A DNA stretch of 34,013 bases from NCBI GenBank assembly GCA_030147945.1, contig JASBUL010000003.1:1-34013 (forward strand), in the 5' to 3' direction. The stretch is from Oceanococcus sp. Lineage in GTDB: Bacteria; Pseudomonadota; Gammaproteobacteria; Nevskiales; Oceanococcaceae. The translations under genes were made by a program, and so were the position numbers. Shown in pieces: positions 8,541 to 16,814 of the stretch. Under the pieces are notes generated by a model. The model did no database searches, was not told the origin of the DNA, and saw only the letters and a list, made by a program, of their open reading frames with translations. The first letter of the stretch is position 1. Every line of letters starts with the position of its first letter.

Positions 8541-9442
8541 GGGGCGGTACTCCCGAGCCAGTCCTGTGGTTTCAGGTAGACAGCATAGAGCGTTGCCTCG
8601 GGGCTGCCCGGCTGTGGTTGCCAGGCATAGTCCCAGCGCACCAGCGGCGGCAGCGACATGAGGATGGATTCGGTGCGGCCGCCCGACTGCAGGCCGAACA
8701 GGGTGCCGCGGTCGTGGATCAGGTTGAATTCGACATAGCGCCCACGCCGGTAGAGCTGAAAGTCGCGCTGCGCGGCGCTCCATGGTGTGTGCTTGCGTGC
8801 GGCCAGAATCGGTCGATAGGCGCGAATGAACATCTCGCCAACGCGGCGCGTCAGGGCGAAGGCTTGCTCAAAACCGCCGGCGCTGAAGTCGTCGTAGAAC
8901 AAGCCGCCAACACCGCGGGTTTCGCCCCGGTGCTTGAGATAGAAATACTCATCGCAGTGCGCCTTGAAAGCGGGATACAGCTCATCGCCCACGGCTTCGC
9001 GGGCGCAGCTGTGCCAGTGCACCACATCCGCGTGGACCGGGTAGTACGGGGTCAGGTCGAAGCCGCCGCCAAACCACCAGATATCGCCGGCCTGAAAAAA
9101 TCGCACATTCATGTGCGTGGTCGGCACATGCGGGTTGCGTGGATGAATGACCAGCGATACGCCGGTGGCGACGAAATCACGCCCGGCCAGTTCGGGATGG
9201 CGCTGGCTCGCTGCGGCGGGCAGGTTGCGCCCGTGAATCAGCGAAAAATTGACCCCGCCGCGCTCGATCACCTCGCCCTCGGCGAGTACACGGGTCAGCC
9301 CGCCGCCGCCTTCGGCGCGTTGCCATTCGTCGCTGGCAAAGCGTGTCGACGAGGTTTCCTCGTCTTCCAGCTGACTGCAGATATCGGCCTGCAGGGCGCG
9401 CAGAAAGGATTCGACCGCGGCCAGGCGCTGGTCTGGGGTCAT
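8537..9442 (-). CDS. hemF: Oxygen-dependent coproporphyrinogen-III oxidase
   Basis: Converts coproporphyrinogen III to protoporphyrinogen IX in haem synthesis, using molecular oxygen as electron acceptor and producing CO2 and hydrogen peroxide. The 301-residue product has the family signatures [40 protein letters not shown] and [16 protein letters not shown], matching E. coli HemF in length and order. It overlaps tsaC upstream and oxyR downstream by four bases each (ATGA). The tsaC-hemF proximity also occurs in Pseudomonas; the oxyR linkage is discussed as a finding. Confidence 0.97.
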   Translation of the reverse strand: MTPDQRLAAVESFLRALQADICSQLEDEETSSTRFASDEWQRAEGGGGLTRVLAEGEVIERGGVNFSLIHGRNLPAAASQRHPELAGRDFVATGVSLVIHPRNPHVPTTHMNVRFFQAGDIWWFGGGFDLTPYYPVHADVVHWHSCAREAVGDELYPAFKAHCDEYFYLKHRGETRGVGGLFYDDFSAGGFEQAFALTRRVGEMFIRAYRPILAARKHTPWSAAQRDFQLYRRGRYVEFNLIHDRGTLFGLQSGGRTESILMSLPPLVRWDYAWQPQPGSPEATLYAVYLKPQDWLGSTAP

Positions 9443-9999
9443 GCTCGGATCACCTTGCCGGAATACGGGTCCATGATACGGCTCGGGCCATGGCCTTGCC
9501 CGAGTGGGGCGTTGAGCACGAAGTCGAGACCCGGGCCGAGCTGATGGCGCAGCTGGCGAATGCTTGTCGGCGTCGGCCGGCCGTGCCGGTTGGCGCTGGT
9601 CGAGACAATGGCGCCGCCGAAGCTCTCACACAGCGCGCGCACCGGCGGGTGCGCGCTGATGCGAACGGCCAGTGTGTCATGACGACCGCGCAGCAGCGTG
9701 CTGACTTCATCACGTGCTGGCAGCAGGAAAGTGGCGTGGCCGGGCCAGTGTGCGGCGGCGATCTCCGGTGGTTCGCTCACCTTAAGCCACGGCGCGAGCT
9801 GGGCCCAGTTCGCCGCAATCAGGATCAGGCCTTTCTGCCAGGGGCGCTGTTTGAGGTTGAGCAGACGCGCCAGGGCCTGGTCATTGGCGGGGTCGCAACC
9901 CAGGCCCCACACCGCTTCGGTCGGGTATGCCACGAGGCCGCCGGTGCGCAGTGCGCGGGCAGCCCTGAAAGTTTGCCAATCGCCGGTCGGTGTGGCCAC
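9439..9999 (-). CDS. tsaC: Threonylcarbamoyl-AMP synthase (YrdC/Sua5 family)
   Basis: Makes threonylcarbamoyl-AMP from threonine, bicarbonate and ATP, the donor used by TsaD for the t6A tRNA modification. The 186-residue single-domain product fits TsaC rather than the longer Sua5. Signatures are [13 protein letters not shown] near residue 25, the KxR-type [12 protein letters not shown], and STSANRHG. The start is GTG at 9999, after a 94-base gap behind topA; CATAAA just upstream could be a -10 but no -35 is convincing. It is first of four genes joined by 4-base overlaps. Confidence 0.95.
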   Translation of the reverse strand: MATPTGDWQTFRAARALRTGGLVAYPTEAVWGLGCDPANDQALARLLNLKQRPWQKGLILIAANWAQLAPWLKVSEPPEIAAAHWPGHATFLLPARDEVSTLLRGRHDTLAVRISAHPPVRALCESFGGAIVSTSANRHGRPTPTSIRQLRHQLGPGLDFVLNAPLGQGHGPSRIMDPYSGKVIRA

Positions 10000-10093
10000 A
10001 ACGCTTACTTTATGCCTAGTGCGCGCGCCGTGAGGCCGCGAATACGGGAGTGCTCATTGCCGGATGCTGCTGTGCTGGAGCCCTGTCGGCAGC

Positions 10094-12463
10094 CTATTTG
10101 GCCGCCGCTTTGGATTTCTTGGCTGCAGATTTTGCCGGGGCTTTTTTCTTTGCGCCACCGCGTTTTTTCTTCTCCGGCGCTTTGGCCAGCAGTTCGCGGC
10201 AGGCGCTGAGGTCGAGATCATCGACTTCAACATCCTTGGGAATGCGCGCGTTCTTCTCGCCATCGGTGATGTAAGGCCCCCAGCGTCCCTTGAGGATCTG
10301 GATGCCTTCCTCGGCGTACACCCGAATGATCTTTTCCTTGTCGGCCTTGATCTTGGCCTCGATCAGTTCGTGTGCGCGTTCCTCGCCGATGGTGTACGGA
10401 TCGTCTTCCTTGAGCGAGACGAATTTGTCTTTCTTCTCGTCCGGATCGCGATAGCGCAGATACGGACCGAACCGCCCGATGTTGGCGCTGATCTTGTGGC
10501 CGCTGGGCATGGTGCCGACTTCACGTGGCAGCTTGAACAGCTCCAGTGCTTCATCGAGCGTGATCTTGTCCATGCTCTGGCCGGGGCGCAGGCCGGCGAA
10601 CTTGGGCTTGTCCTCATCCTCGCGGGTGCCGATCTGCACGAACGGGCCGAAGCGTCCCAGGCGCACCGAGACCGGCTTGCCGGAGACCGGATCGGTGCCG
10701 ATCACACGGGCGGCAGCGACTTCCTCGCGCGGGATGTCGGCTTTTTCTTCCACCGTTTTGGAGAACGGGTCCCAGAATTCGTTGAGCAGCGAAATCCAGT
10801 CGCGCTCACCGCGCGATACCGCATCCAGCTCATCTTCCAGATTGGCGGTGAATTTGTAATCGACGTAGCGCTCGAAATGCTGGGTCAGGAAGCGGTTCAC
10901 GATCTTGCCCACATCGGTGGGCTTGAAGCGCTTGTTGTCGAGGATCACGTATTCGCGATTGAGCAGCGTCGAAATGATGCTGGCATAGGTCGACGGACGA
11001 CCGATGTCGAATTCTTCCAGGGTCTTGACCAGCGAGGCTTCCGAGTAGCGCGGCGGCGGCTCGGTAAAGTGCTGGGTGCTGAGAATCTCGCTCAGGTCGA
11101 TGCGCTCGCCTTCCTTGAGCTCGGGCAGCTTGGTGTCCTTGTCGTCGTCATCGGCATCGTCGCGACCTTCCAGATAGACCGCGATGAAGCCGGGCTCGAC
11201 CAGGGTGGAGCCGGTGGCGCGGAACACCCCAACGTCGCCCGCAGCCAGGTTGGCGCCGACCATGTCGTACACCGCGTGCATCATCTGCGAGGCCACGGCG
11301 CGCTGCCAGATCAGGCGGTACAGCTTGGCCTGGTCGGGCGTCAGTTGGCTGGCGACCTGGTCAGGATGGCGTGCGGCCGAGGTCGGGCGAATCGCCTCGT
11401 GCGCCTCCTGAGCATTCTTGGACTTTGATTTGTAGCGGCGCGGCTCGTCAGGCAGGGCCTTGTCGCCGAACTGTTTGCCGATCAGCTCACGGATGTCGGC
11501 AATCGCATCGTTGGACAGATTGACCGAGTCGGTACGCATGTAGCTGATCAGGCCAACCCGCTCGCCATCGATCTGGATGCCACCCTCGTAGAGCTGCTGC
11601 GCGGTCTGCATGGTGCGCTTGGCGGAAAAGCCCAGCTTGCGCGCGGCTTCCTGCTGCAGGGTGGAGGTGGTGAACGGCGGCGCCGGGTTGCGGCGGCGCT
11701 GCTTGCGCTCGACATCGCGAACGCTCAGGGCACCGTTGGCCGCGCTGAGCAGGCGGTCGCGCGCGCTGCGTGCGGTCTCGCCATCGGTGATGGTGAACTG
11801 CTCGACCTTGTCGCCATCCAGCTGACTCAGCTTGGCTTCAAAGGTCTGTTGTGCCTTGCTCAGCTCGGCGATGATCTTCCAGTACTCACGCGGTACGAAC
11901 GCATCGATTTCCTGCTCGCGCTCGACGATCAAGCGCAGCGCCGGGCTCTGCACGCGACCTGCCGAAAGCCCGCGCTGCACCTTGCGCCACAGTAGCGGCG
12001 AGAGGTTGAAGCCGACCAGATAGTCGAGTGCGCGGCGGGCCTGCTGGGCATCAACCAGATCGGACGACACATCACGCGGGTGGGCCACGGCATCCTGCAC
12101 GGCCGATTTGGTGATCTCGTGAAAGACCACGCGTTTGACCGATTTGTTGTCGAGTAAGCCGCGCTCACGCAACAGTTCCAGCAGATGCCAGGAGATCGCT
12201 TCGCCTTCGCGATCAGGGTCAGTTGCGAGCAGCAGCTGGTCTGCCTTTTTCAGCGTGTCGGAGATCTTGCGCACATGCTTTTCGTTGCGCTCGATGACCT
12301 CGTAGCGCATCGCAAAGTCGTGGCTGGGATCAACCGCGCCTTCTTTGGGCACCAGATCGCGGACATGTCCGTAGGACGCCAGAACCTCGTAATCCGGTCC
12401 CAGGTATTTCTTGATGGTGGTCGCCTTGGCCGGCGACTCGACGATGACAAGATTGCGGCTCAT
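10094..12463 (-). CDS. topA: DNA topoisomerase I (type IA), without zinc ribbons
   Basis: Relaxes negative supercoils through transient single-strand cleavage. From MSRNLVIVESPAK at 12463 the protein has 789 residues. The TOPRIM domain holds DPDREGE (82-88), and the active-site tyrosine is Y308 in GLISYMRTDSV. The C-terminus differs from E. coli TopA (865 residues, tetracysteine zinc ribbons): the last quarter has a single cysteine and instead carries repeated short topoisomerase motifs (GRFGPFVQIG, IGRFGPYLRY, KGRWGPYITDG) ending in a tail of lysines and alanines. The frame is open 17 codons upstream, but homology fixes the start. A -35/-10 pair lies about 45-70 bases upstream. Confidence 0.97.
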   Translation of the reverse strand: MSRNLVIVESPAKATTIKKYLGPDYEVLASYGHVRDLVPKEGAVDPSHDFAMRYEVIERNEKHVRKISDTLKKADQLLLATDPDREGEAISWHLLELLRERGLLDNKSVKRVVFHEITKSAVQDAVAHPRDVSSDLVDAQQARRALDYLVGFNLSPLLWRKVQRGLSAGRVQSPALRLIVEREQEIDAFVPREYWKIIAELSKAQQTFEAKLSQLDGDKVEQFTITDGETARSARDRLLSAANGALSVRDVERKQRRRNPAPPFTTSTLQQEAARKLGFSAKRTMQTAQQLYEGGIQIDGERVGLISYMRTDSVNLSNDAIADIRELIGKQFGDKALPDEPRRYKSKSKNAQEAHEAIRPTSAARHPDQVASQLTPDQAKLYRLIWQRAVASQMMHAVYDMVGANLAAGDVGVFRATGSTLVEPGFIAVYLEGRDDADDDDKDTKLPELKEGERIDLSEILSTQHFTEPPPRYSEASLVKTLEEFDIGRPSTYASIISTLLNREYVILDNKRFKPTDVGKIVNRFLTQHFERYVDYKFTANLEDELDAVSRGERDWISLLNEFWDPFSKTVEEKADIPREEVAAARVIGTDPVSGKPVSVRLGRFGPFVQIGTREDEDKPKFAGLRPGQSMDKITLDEALELFKLPREVGTMPSGHKISANIGRFGPYLRYRDPDEKKDKFVSLKEDDPYTIGEERAHELIEAKIKADKEKIIRVYAEEGIQILKGRWGPYITDGEKNARIPKDVEVDDLDLSACRELLAKAPEKKKRGGAKKKAPAKSAAKKSKAAAK

Positions 12464-12504
12464 GCCGGGTTGGGCTGCTCGTAAGAATGGGCTGAAGGGG
12501 CGCA

Positions 12505-12533
12505 ACTTGAACAAAGCCGCCCGGACAAGTCAA
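12505..12533 (-). promoter_or_regulatory. Possible sigma-70 promoter of topA
   Basis: On the reverse strand TTGACT (12533-12528, five of six matches to the -35 consensus) is followed after exactly 17 bases by TCAAGT (12510-12505, a weak -10 with three matches). It is the best promoter-like pair in the 173-base smg-topA gap and would give topA a leader of about 35 bases. Confidence 0.4.
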
Positions 12534-12622
12534 ATCTTTTCGTCGCCGCATCGGCCCGTCGATGAGTGCGCTCGCGACTGCGCAACAGGCCGCTTTGGCC
12601 GCTTGGTGAGGCTGTGCGTGTG

Positions 12623-12636
12623 GCCTGCGAGCAGGC
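12623..12636 (-). repeat. Stem-loop directly after the smg stop codon
   Basis: GCCTGC and GCAGGC pair around a tiny loop immediately 3' of the smg TGA. No T tract follows, so it is not a classic intrinsic terminator; it may protect the 3' end or act with Rho. The remaining 150 bases up to topA hold a short GGCCGC-rich direct repeat (12589-12603) and the topA promoter candidate. Confidence 0.3.
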
Positions 12637-13113
12637 TCAGTGCATCCACTGGCCCTGTGGGTCGTAGACCAGGTCTTCCATGCGCTGGAAGGCGTCTTCC
12701 TCGCCGGGCTGGGCGAACAAAACCATCAGAATGACCCACTTGGCCTGATCTTCGCCGATGTCCTCGTCGTTGAGTGCAAGCAGGCGGTCGATGACGGTTT
12801 CGCGAGCTTCGGCGCTGAGGATGCCCAGGCGTTCCACATGCAACAGAAAACCGCGACAGTCGGTGTTCAGGCGCAGCATTTCCGAATCGGCAAACACGCG
12901 AATCGAATCCTGGGCCGTGAAGTGGCTGCGCTCGCGGTGCTCTTCCAGATCGGCCAGCCAGTCAAAGGCGTGCTCGATTTCCTCGCGCGGGAAGCCAGCG
13001 GCTTCCAGCTCGGTTTCCAGCGTGGTCTGGTCGGTGACCGGTTCGAGGTCATCGTCGAAGTAGTTTTCGAACAGATACAGCAGAACGTCGAGTATGGATT
13101 CTTTGGGTTGCAT
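12637..13113 (-). CDS. smg: Smg family protein (DUF494)
   Basis: A 158-residue acidic cytosolic protein of the Smg/DUF494 family (E. coli Smg 157 residues). It begins MQPKESILDVLLYLFENYFD and keeps the conserved DWLADLEEH and KWVILMVLFAQPGEEDAF stretches. No biochemical role is established; the family is found beside dprA and def in gammaproteobacteria, as here. Its ATG follows the dprA TGA with no base between them, so the two are probably translated from one message. Confidence 0.93.
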   Translation of the reverse strand: MQPKESILDVLLYLFENYFDDDLEPVTDQTTLETELEAAGFPREEIEHAFDWLADLEEHRERSHFTAQDSIRVFADSEMLRLNTDCRGFLLHVERLGILSAEARETVIDRLLALNDEDIGEDQAKWVILMVLFAQPGEEDAFQRMEDLVYDPQGQWMH

Positions 13114-14232
13114 TCAGGGCCGGCATTTCTGGTAACCGCCGCCGGGCGCCATAGCGACGTCACCGCGCAGTTCCAGGATTAGCAGCATGGAGGAAACGGC
13201 GTCCACGGCCAGGCCAGTGTGTTCGACCAGCTCATCAATGCTTCGTGGTGCATTGTCGAGGTGCTTCAGCAAGTGCTGATAGTCCTTGTCGTGAACATCA
13301 GGTGGGGTCTCGCGAGGCGAACTCGACGGGACCTTGCCGACATTATCCAACAATGGGCCCAATTCTTCCAGGATGTCGTCAGCGGTTTCGACCAGTTTGG
13401 CGCCCTCGCGGATCAGCCGATGGCAGCCGCGCGCCAGCGGGTTGTCGACCGAGCCTGGCATGGCGAAGACCTCGCGGCCGAGCTCGCCAGCCAGCCGCGC
13501 GGTGATCAGGGAGCCGCTGCGCAGGGCCGCCTCGATCACTAGGGTGCCCAGGCTGAGCGCGGCGATCAGGCGATTGCGCCGTGGGAAATGATCGCGCCGC
13601 GCCGGGGTGCCAGGGGGGAACTCGCTGATCAGCAAACCCTGTTCCTGGATGCGTGAGGCCAGCGCCTGATGACTTTGCGGATAGACCCGGTCCAGACCGG
13701 TCCCGGTCACGGCCACGGTGATGCCATCGGCCTCCAGTGCGCCCTGGTGAGCTGCGGCGTCCACGCCCAGTGCGAGACCGCTGGTGATGCCGAGGCCACG
13801 GGCTGCCAGATGGCGGGCGAACTGGCGCGCGTGGCGCAGCCCTGCGGGTGTGGGATTGCGGCTGCCGACCATGGCTAGCTGCGGCACATTCATCAGATCC
13901 GTATCGCCAGCACAGAACAGGGCGGGCGGCGCATCGCTCAGGTCGCGCAGCCGGGCCGGGTAGGCGCTGTCACTGTCGAGCAGCAGCTGGTGGCCTGGTT
14001 GGGCCAGCCAAGCTTGCGCGTGTTGCACGGCGGGTGGGGTGGTTGCGTGCCAGTAATCCCGGGTTTGTGCGGTGACGCGCAAGCTGTCCAAGATGTGGTG
14101 GGGCGCAGCGAGTATGGACGGTGCGTCACCGAGGTGCTCGCGCAGTTTGCGCAGCGTCGCCGGGCCGATGCCCGGCGCGGTCAGTAGCCTGAGCCAGGCC
14201 TCGAGATCCTGTCGTTCAGCTGCCCGGGACAG
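13114..14232 (-). CDS. dprA: DNA-processing protein DprA (Smf), start codon not canonical
   Basis: Binds incoming single-stranded DNA during natural transformation and loads RecA. The Rossmann-like core shows AMVGSRNPTPAG, SGLALGVDAAAH, GTGLDRVYP and FPRRNRLIAALS; a winged-helix domain forms the last 60 residues. The first ATG, GTG or TTG in frame is the TTG at 14091, which would remove about 45 residues. Yet the frame upstream, 14232-14092, encodes a normal DprA N-terminal helix-hairpin-helix region (LEAWLRLLTAPGIGPATLRK). From the CTG at 14232 the protein would have 372 residues, matching E. coli (374). I give that extent, but the start is inferred: either CTG initiation or a base error nearby. 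It overlaps the tsaP stop by 17 bases and abuts smg. Confidence 0.9.
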   Translation of the reverse strand: MSRAAERQDLEAWLRLLTAPGIGPATLRKLREHLGDAPSILAAPHHILDSLRVTAQTRDYWHATTPPAVQHAQAWLAQPGHQLLLDSDSAYPARLRDLSDAPPALFCAGDTDLMNVPQLAMVGSRNPTPAGLRHARQFARHLAARGLGITSGLALGVDAAAHQGALEADGITVAVTGTGLDRVYPQSHQALASRIQEQGLLISEFPPGTPARRDHFPRRNRLIAALSLGTLVIEAALRSGSLITARLAGELGREVFAMPGSVDNPLARGCHRLIREGAKLVETADDILEELGPLLDNVGKVPSSSPRETPPDVHDKDYQHLLKHLDNAPRSIDELVEHTGLAVDAVSSMLLILELRGDVAMAPGGGYQKCRP

Positions 14233-15298
14233 GGTTGACGACCTTGTCCAGCACGTGAATGGCGCGGGTGGCGCGCATGATCAGACCGTAGCTGAGCTGT
14301 TCGTAGGTCAAAAAGACCATCAGGTGGCCGGCATCGACGTCGGGCAGCTGAATCTTGGGCGCCAGGCCCGAGCGCTTGGGATCGCGAATTTTCTCGCCAG
14401 CCTGCAGAACGCGCAGCACGTGGCCGGCTTCGATGCCGTGGTTGCTGCCGCGATTGAGCGTCACGATCTGATACTGACCAATCTGGCTGACACCGTCGTA
14501 CACGGCGATGATGCGGCCTTCAACATCGGTGTCCGGGGCGTGTGGATAGAAATCGGTGCGGAAGTCGCTGTAGGCCTGCGGCATCAGACGATCCAGTTCA
14601 CGCACTTCCAGATTGCTGTCGCTCAGGCGCGCATGCGAGACCGGGTCGAAACGCAGGATGTCCGCGGTGGCGACCGGGATGGCTTCGTACCCCAGCAGCT
14701 TGCCGTTGTCGGGGTCGCGGTAGACCTGCCCCTTGCGCACCACGGCGTACTGGTATCCGTTGGCTTCATCGGCGTGGCGCACGTAGGCATCCGCTTCATC
14801 ACTGCCAAGCAGACGGTTGTCACCAAAGGCCACGATGTGCGGTGCATCTTCGTAGGTGTCGGCATCGATCACGCGCGGGCCTTTGAGAAAGGCCAGGATT
14901 TCGTCCAGCGGGATCGTCGGGATGGCCGCTTCCAGCGGAGTGCTGCGAATCTGCGGGCGGACGCGCACCAGATTGCGCGGCTCCGGAGGCTCGCGCTGCA
15001 GGCGCGGGCGACCATCCACCCAGACCAGATAGAGCACTTCGCCGGGGAAGATCAGGTGCGGGTTTTCAACCTGCGGGTTGGCGTTCCACAACTCCGGCCA
15101 CAGCCACGGGTCGCGCAGAAAATATTCGGCGATGTCCCACAGCGTGTCGCCACGCTTGACGACATATTCCAGGGGCACGTCCGGGTTGAGTTCAGGGCCT
15201 TCCTGAGCGTGAACCACGGCGGCGGGCGCCAGCAAGGCACAAACGGCCAGCAAAACCAACGTCAGCCGATATTGCGCTAAGCCTTTATACTTTCCCAC
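14216..15298 (-). CDS. tsaP: Secreted LysM-domain protein, TsaP-like secretin-associated protein
   Basis: Probable periplasmic peptidoglycan-binding protein of 360 residues. A signal peptide occupies residues 1-31 (hydrophobic core LTLVLLAVCALLAP, likely cleavage after VHA), followed by a LysM domain at about 44-92 (YVVKRGDTLWDIAEYFLRDP) and a C-terminal region with the flagellar/pilus-type NRGSNHGIEAGHVL segment. The position between dprA and def is that of PA0020 in Pseudomonas, the TsaP protein that anchors the type IV pilus secretin PilQ to the cell wall; the name is assigned on synteny and architecture. The start is GTG at 15298, with AGAGGGGA five bases upstream; the frame is open 17 codons further but without a ribosome site. 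Confidence 0.88.
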   Translation of the reverse strand: MGKYKGLAQYRLTLVLLAVCALLAPAAVVHAQEGPELNPDVPLEYVVKRGDTLWDIAEYFLRDPWLWPELWNANPQVENPHLIFPGEVLYLVWVDGRPRLQREPPEPRNLVRVRPQIRSTPLEAAIPTIPLDEILAFLKGPRVIDADTYEDAPHIVAFGDNRLLGSDEADAYVRHADEANGYQYAVVRKGQVYRDPDNGKLLGYEAIPVATADILRFDPVSHARLSDSNLEVRELDRLMPQAYSDFRTDFYPHAPDTDVEGRIIAVYDGVSQIGQYQIVTLNRGSNHGIEAGHVLRVLQAGEKIRDPKRSGLAPKIQLPDVDAGHLMVFLTYEQLSYGLIMRATRAIHVLDKVVNPVPGS

Positions 15299-15301
15299 GG
15301 T

Positions 15302-15309
15302 TCCCCTCT
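15302..15309 (-). promoter_or_regulatory. Ribosome-binding site deciding the tsaP GTG start
   Basis: On the reverse strand AGAGGGGA lies three to four bases before the GTG at 15298. It is the strongest purine-rich site in the tsaP-def gap and supports the GTG over the upstream ATG at 15349. A possible promoter further upstream (TTGATT 15363-15358, TAAAGT 15342-15337, spacing 15) is weak. Confidence 0.6.
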
Positions 15310-15376
15310 CGCTGATGCCCCCAAAGTCCGGGGCTAACTTTATCAGCATTACCGAAAAATCAAAGAGTCAGCGCTC

Positions 15377-15883
15377 ATGTCGCAAATGCCGATTCTGAAG
15401 TTCCCCGATCCTCGCCTGCGCGAGATTGCCAAACCGCTGGATCGCGTGGATCGTGAATTGTGGAAAACCTTCGATGACATGTTCGAGACCATGTACGCCG
15501 CGCCGGGCGTAGGTCTGGCTGCAACGCAGGTCGGAATACCGCACCGTTTTACCGTGGTCGACGTGTCCGCCAACCATGATCAGCCGCTGGTGCTGATCAA
15601 CCCGGAAATCATCGGTGGCGAGAACCTTTGTGATGTCGAGGAAGGTTGCCTGTCGGTGCCGGGTGCGTACGAGAAGGTCAAACGCTACGACGTCGTGCGC
15701 TTCCGTGCTCTGGACAAGGATGGCAAACCGATCGAGATGGAAGTGGACGGTCTGTTCGCGCAATGCATACAGCATGAAATCGATCACCTGGATGGCAAGC
15801 TGTTCGTCGATTATCTGTCGCGCCTGAAGCGCGAACGTATCCGCAAGAAGCTCGAAAAAGATCTGCGCGCTGGTCGCGTCTGA
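15377..15883 (+). CDS. def: Peptide deformylase
   Basis: Removes the N-formyl group from nascent proteins at the ribosome, using a metal (Fe2+ or Zn2+). The 168-residue product has all three family motifs: GVGLAATQ (44-51), EGCLSVP with ligand C91, and QHEIDHL with H133, E134 and H137. Length and numbering follow E. coli Def within one residue. It is the first gene after the divergent gap with tsaP and lies ten bases before fmt, which makes the formyl-Met-tRNA whose formyl group Def later removes. Confidence 0.98.
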   Translation: MSQMPILKFPDPRLREIAKPLDRVDRELWKTFDDMFETMYAAPGVGLAATQVGIPHRFTVVDVSANHDQPLVLINPEIIGGENLCDVEEGCLSVPGAYEKVKRYDVVRFRALDKDGKPIEMEVDGLFAQCIQHEIDHLDGKLFVDYLSRLKRERIRKKLEKDLRAGRV

Positions 15884-15893
15884 AGGCACCCCC

Positions 15894-16814
15894 ATGCGTA
15901 TTGTTTTTGCCAACACGCCGGAGTTTGCCGCCCGCCCGTTGCAGGCCTTGCTGGGGCATGACGATCTGGATGTGGTGGCGGTCTACACCCAGCCGGATCG
16001 ACCGGCCGGGCGCGGACGCAAGCTGAGCCCCAGTCCGGTCAAGCAGGTTGCGCTGGCGCATGATTTGCCGGTGTATCAGCCGCCTTCGCTGAAACAGGCT
16101 GAGGCCCAGGCCGAACTTGCGGCGCTCAAGCCCGATCTGATGGTGGTCATCGCCTATGGGCTGATTTTGCCCCAGGCGGTGCTGGATATTCCGGCCCGTG
16201 GCTGCGTCAACCTGCATGCTTCGCTGCTGCCGCGCTGGCGCGGTGCGGCGCCGATACAGCGCGCCATTGAAGCCGGTGATACGCGCACCGGGCTGTGCCT
16301 GATGCAGATGGAAGCCGGGCTGGATACCGGACCGGTTCTGGCTTGTGAGTCCCTGGAGATTGATGCGCACATGACCGGTGGCGTGCTGCACGATGCGCTG
16401 ATGGCGCGCGGGGCCCAGTGCCTGCCCGGCTGGTTGGCAACCCTGGATCAACTGCAAGCCCAGGAGCAGGACGATGCGCTGGCCACCTATGCGCACAAAT
16501 TGAGCAAGGATGACGGGCGGCTGGATTTTTCCCGCCCGGCGGCCGAACTGGCCCTCAAGCTGCGGGCTTTTGATCCCTGGCCCGGCTGCTTTGCGGCGCT
16601 CGATGGCCAGGCCGTCAAGCTGGCCGGTCTGGTGGAGGTGCTGGCGCACAGTGAGGCCGCGCCAGGCACGATTGTGGAGGTTTCGGACACGATGACGATT
16701 GCCTGTGCCCAGGGTGCCTTGCGCCTCAATCAGATTCAGTTTCCTGGCGCCCGGCGTATGAGCGTGGCTGAAGCTGCGCGCGGTCGCGATCTGTCGGAGC
16801 GCTGTTTTGACTGA
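15894..16814 (+). CDS. fmt: Methionyl-tRNA formyltransferase
   Basis: Formylates initiator Met-tRNA with 10-formyl-tetrahydrofolate. The 306-residue protein has the N-terminal formyltransferase fold with catalytic N106, H108 and D144 (CVNLHASLLPRWRGAAPIQ and GLDTGP), the same numbers as E. coli, the tRNA-binding loop QPDRPAGRGRKLSPSPVK at 33-50, and the smaller OB-like C-terminal domain. Residue 7 is Asn in FANTPEFA where relatives usually have Gly. GAAGG lies seven to eight bases before the ATG. It overlaps rsmB by eight bases. Confidence 0.98.
   Translation: MRIVFANTPEFAARPLQALLGHDDLDVVAVYTQPDRPAGRGRKLSPSPVKQVALAHDLPVYQPPSLKQAEAQAELAALKPDLMVVIAYGLILPQAVLDIPARGCVNLHASLLPRWRGAAPIQRAIEAGDTRTGLCLMQMEAGLDTGPVLACESLEIDAHMTGGVLHDALMARGAQCLPGWLATLDQLQAQEQDDALATYAHKLSKDDGRLDFSRPAAELALKLRAFDPWPGCFAALDGQAVKLAGLVEVLAHSEAAPGTIVEVSDTMTIACAQGALRLNQIQFPGARRMSVAEAARGRDLSERCFD

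Noticed and set aside
10016-10057. Thirteen-codon minus-strand micro-ORF between topA and tsaC, a possible leader peptide
   Set aside because: No ribosome site, no run of regulatory codons and no adjacent attenuator; expected by chance.
10064-11428. Plus-strand open frame of 454 codons
   Set aside because: Antisense shadow of topA produced by high GC and codon bias.
12589-12603. GGCCGC direct repeat in the smg-topA gap
   Set aside because: Only two copies of a short GC-rich word, not distinguishable from base composition.
14072-15280. Plus-strand open frame of 402 codons
   Set aside because: Lies opposite dprA and tsaP, both supported by domains.
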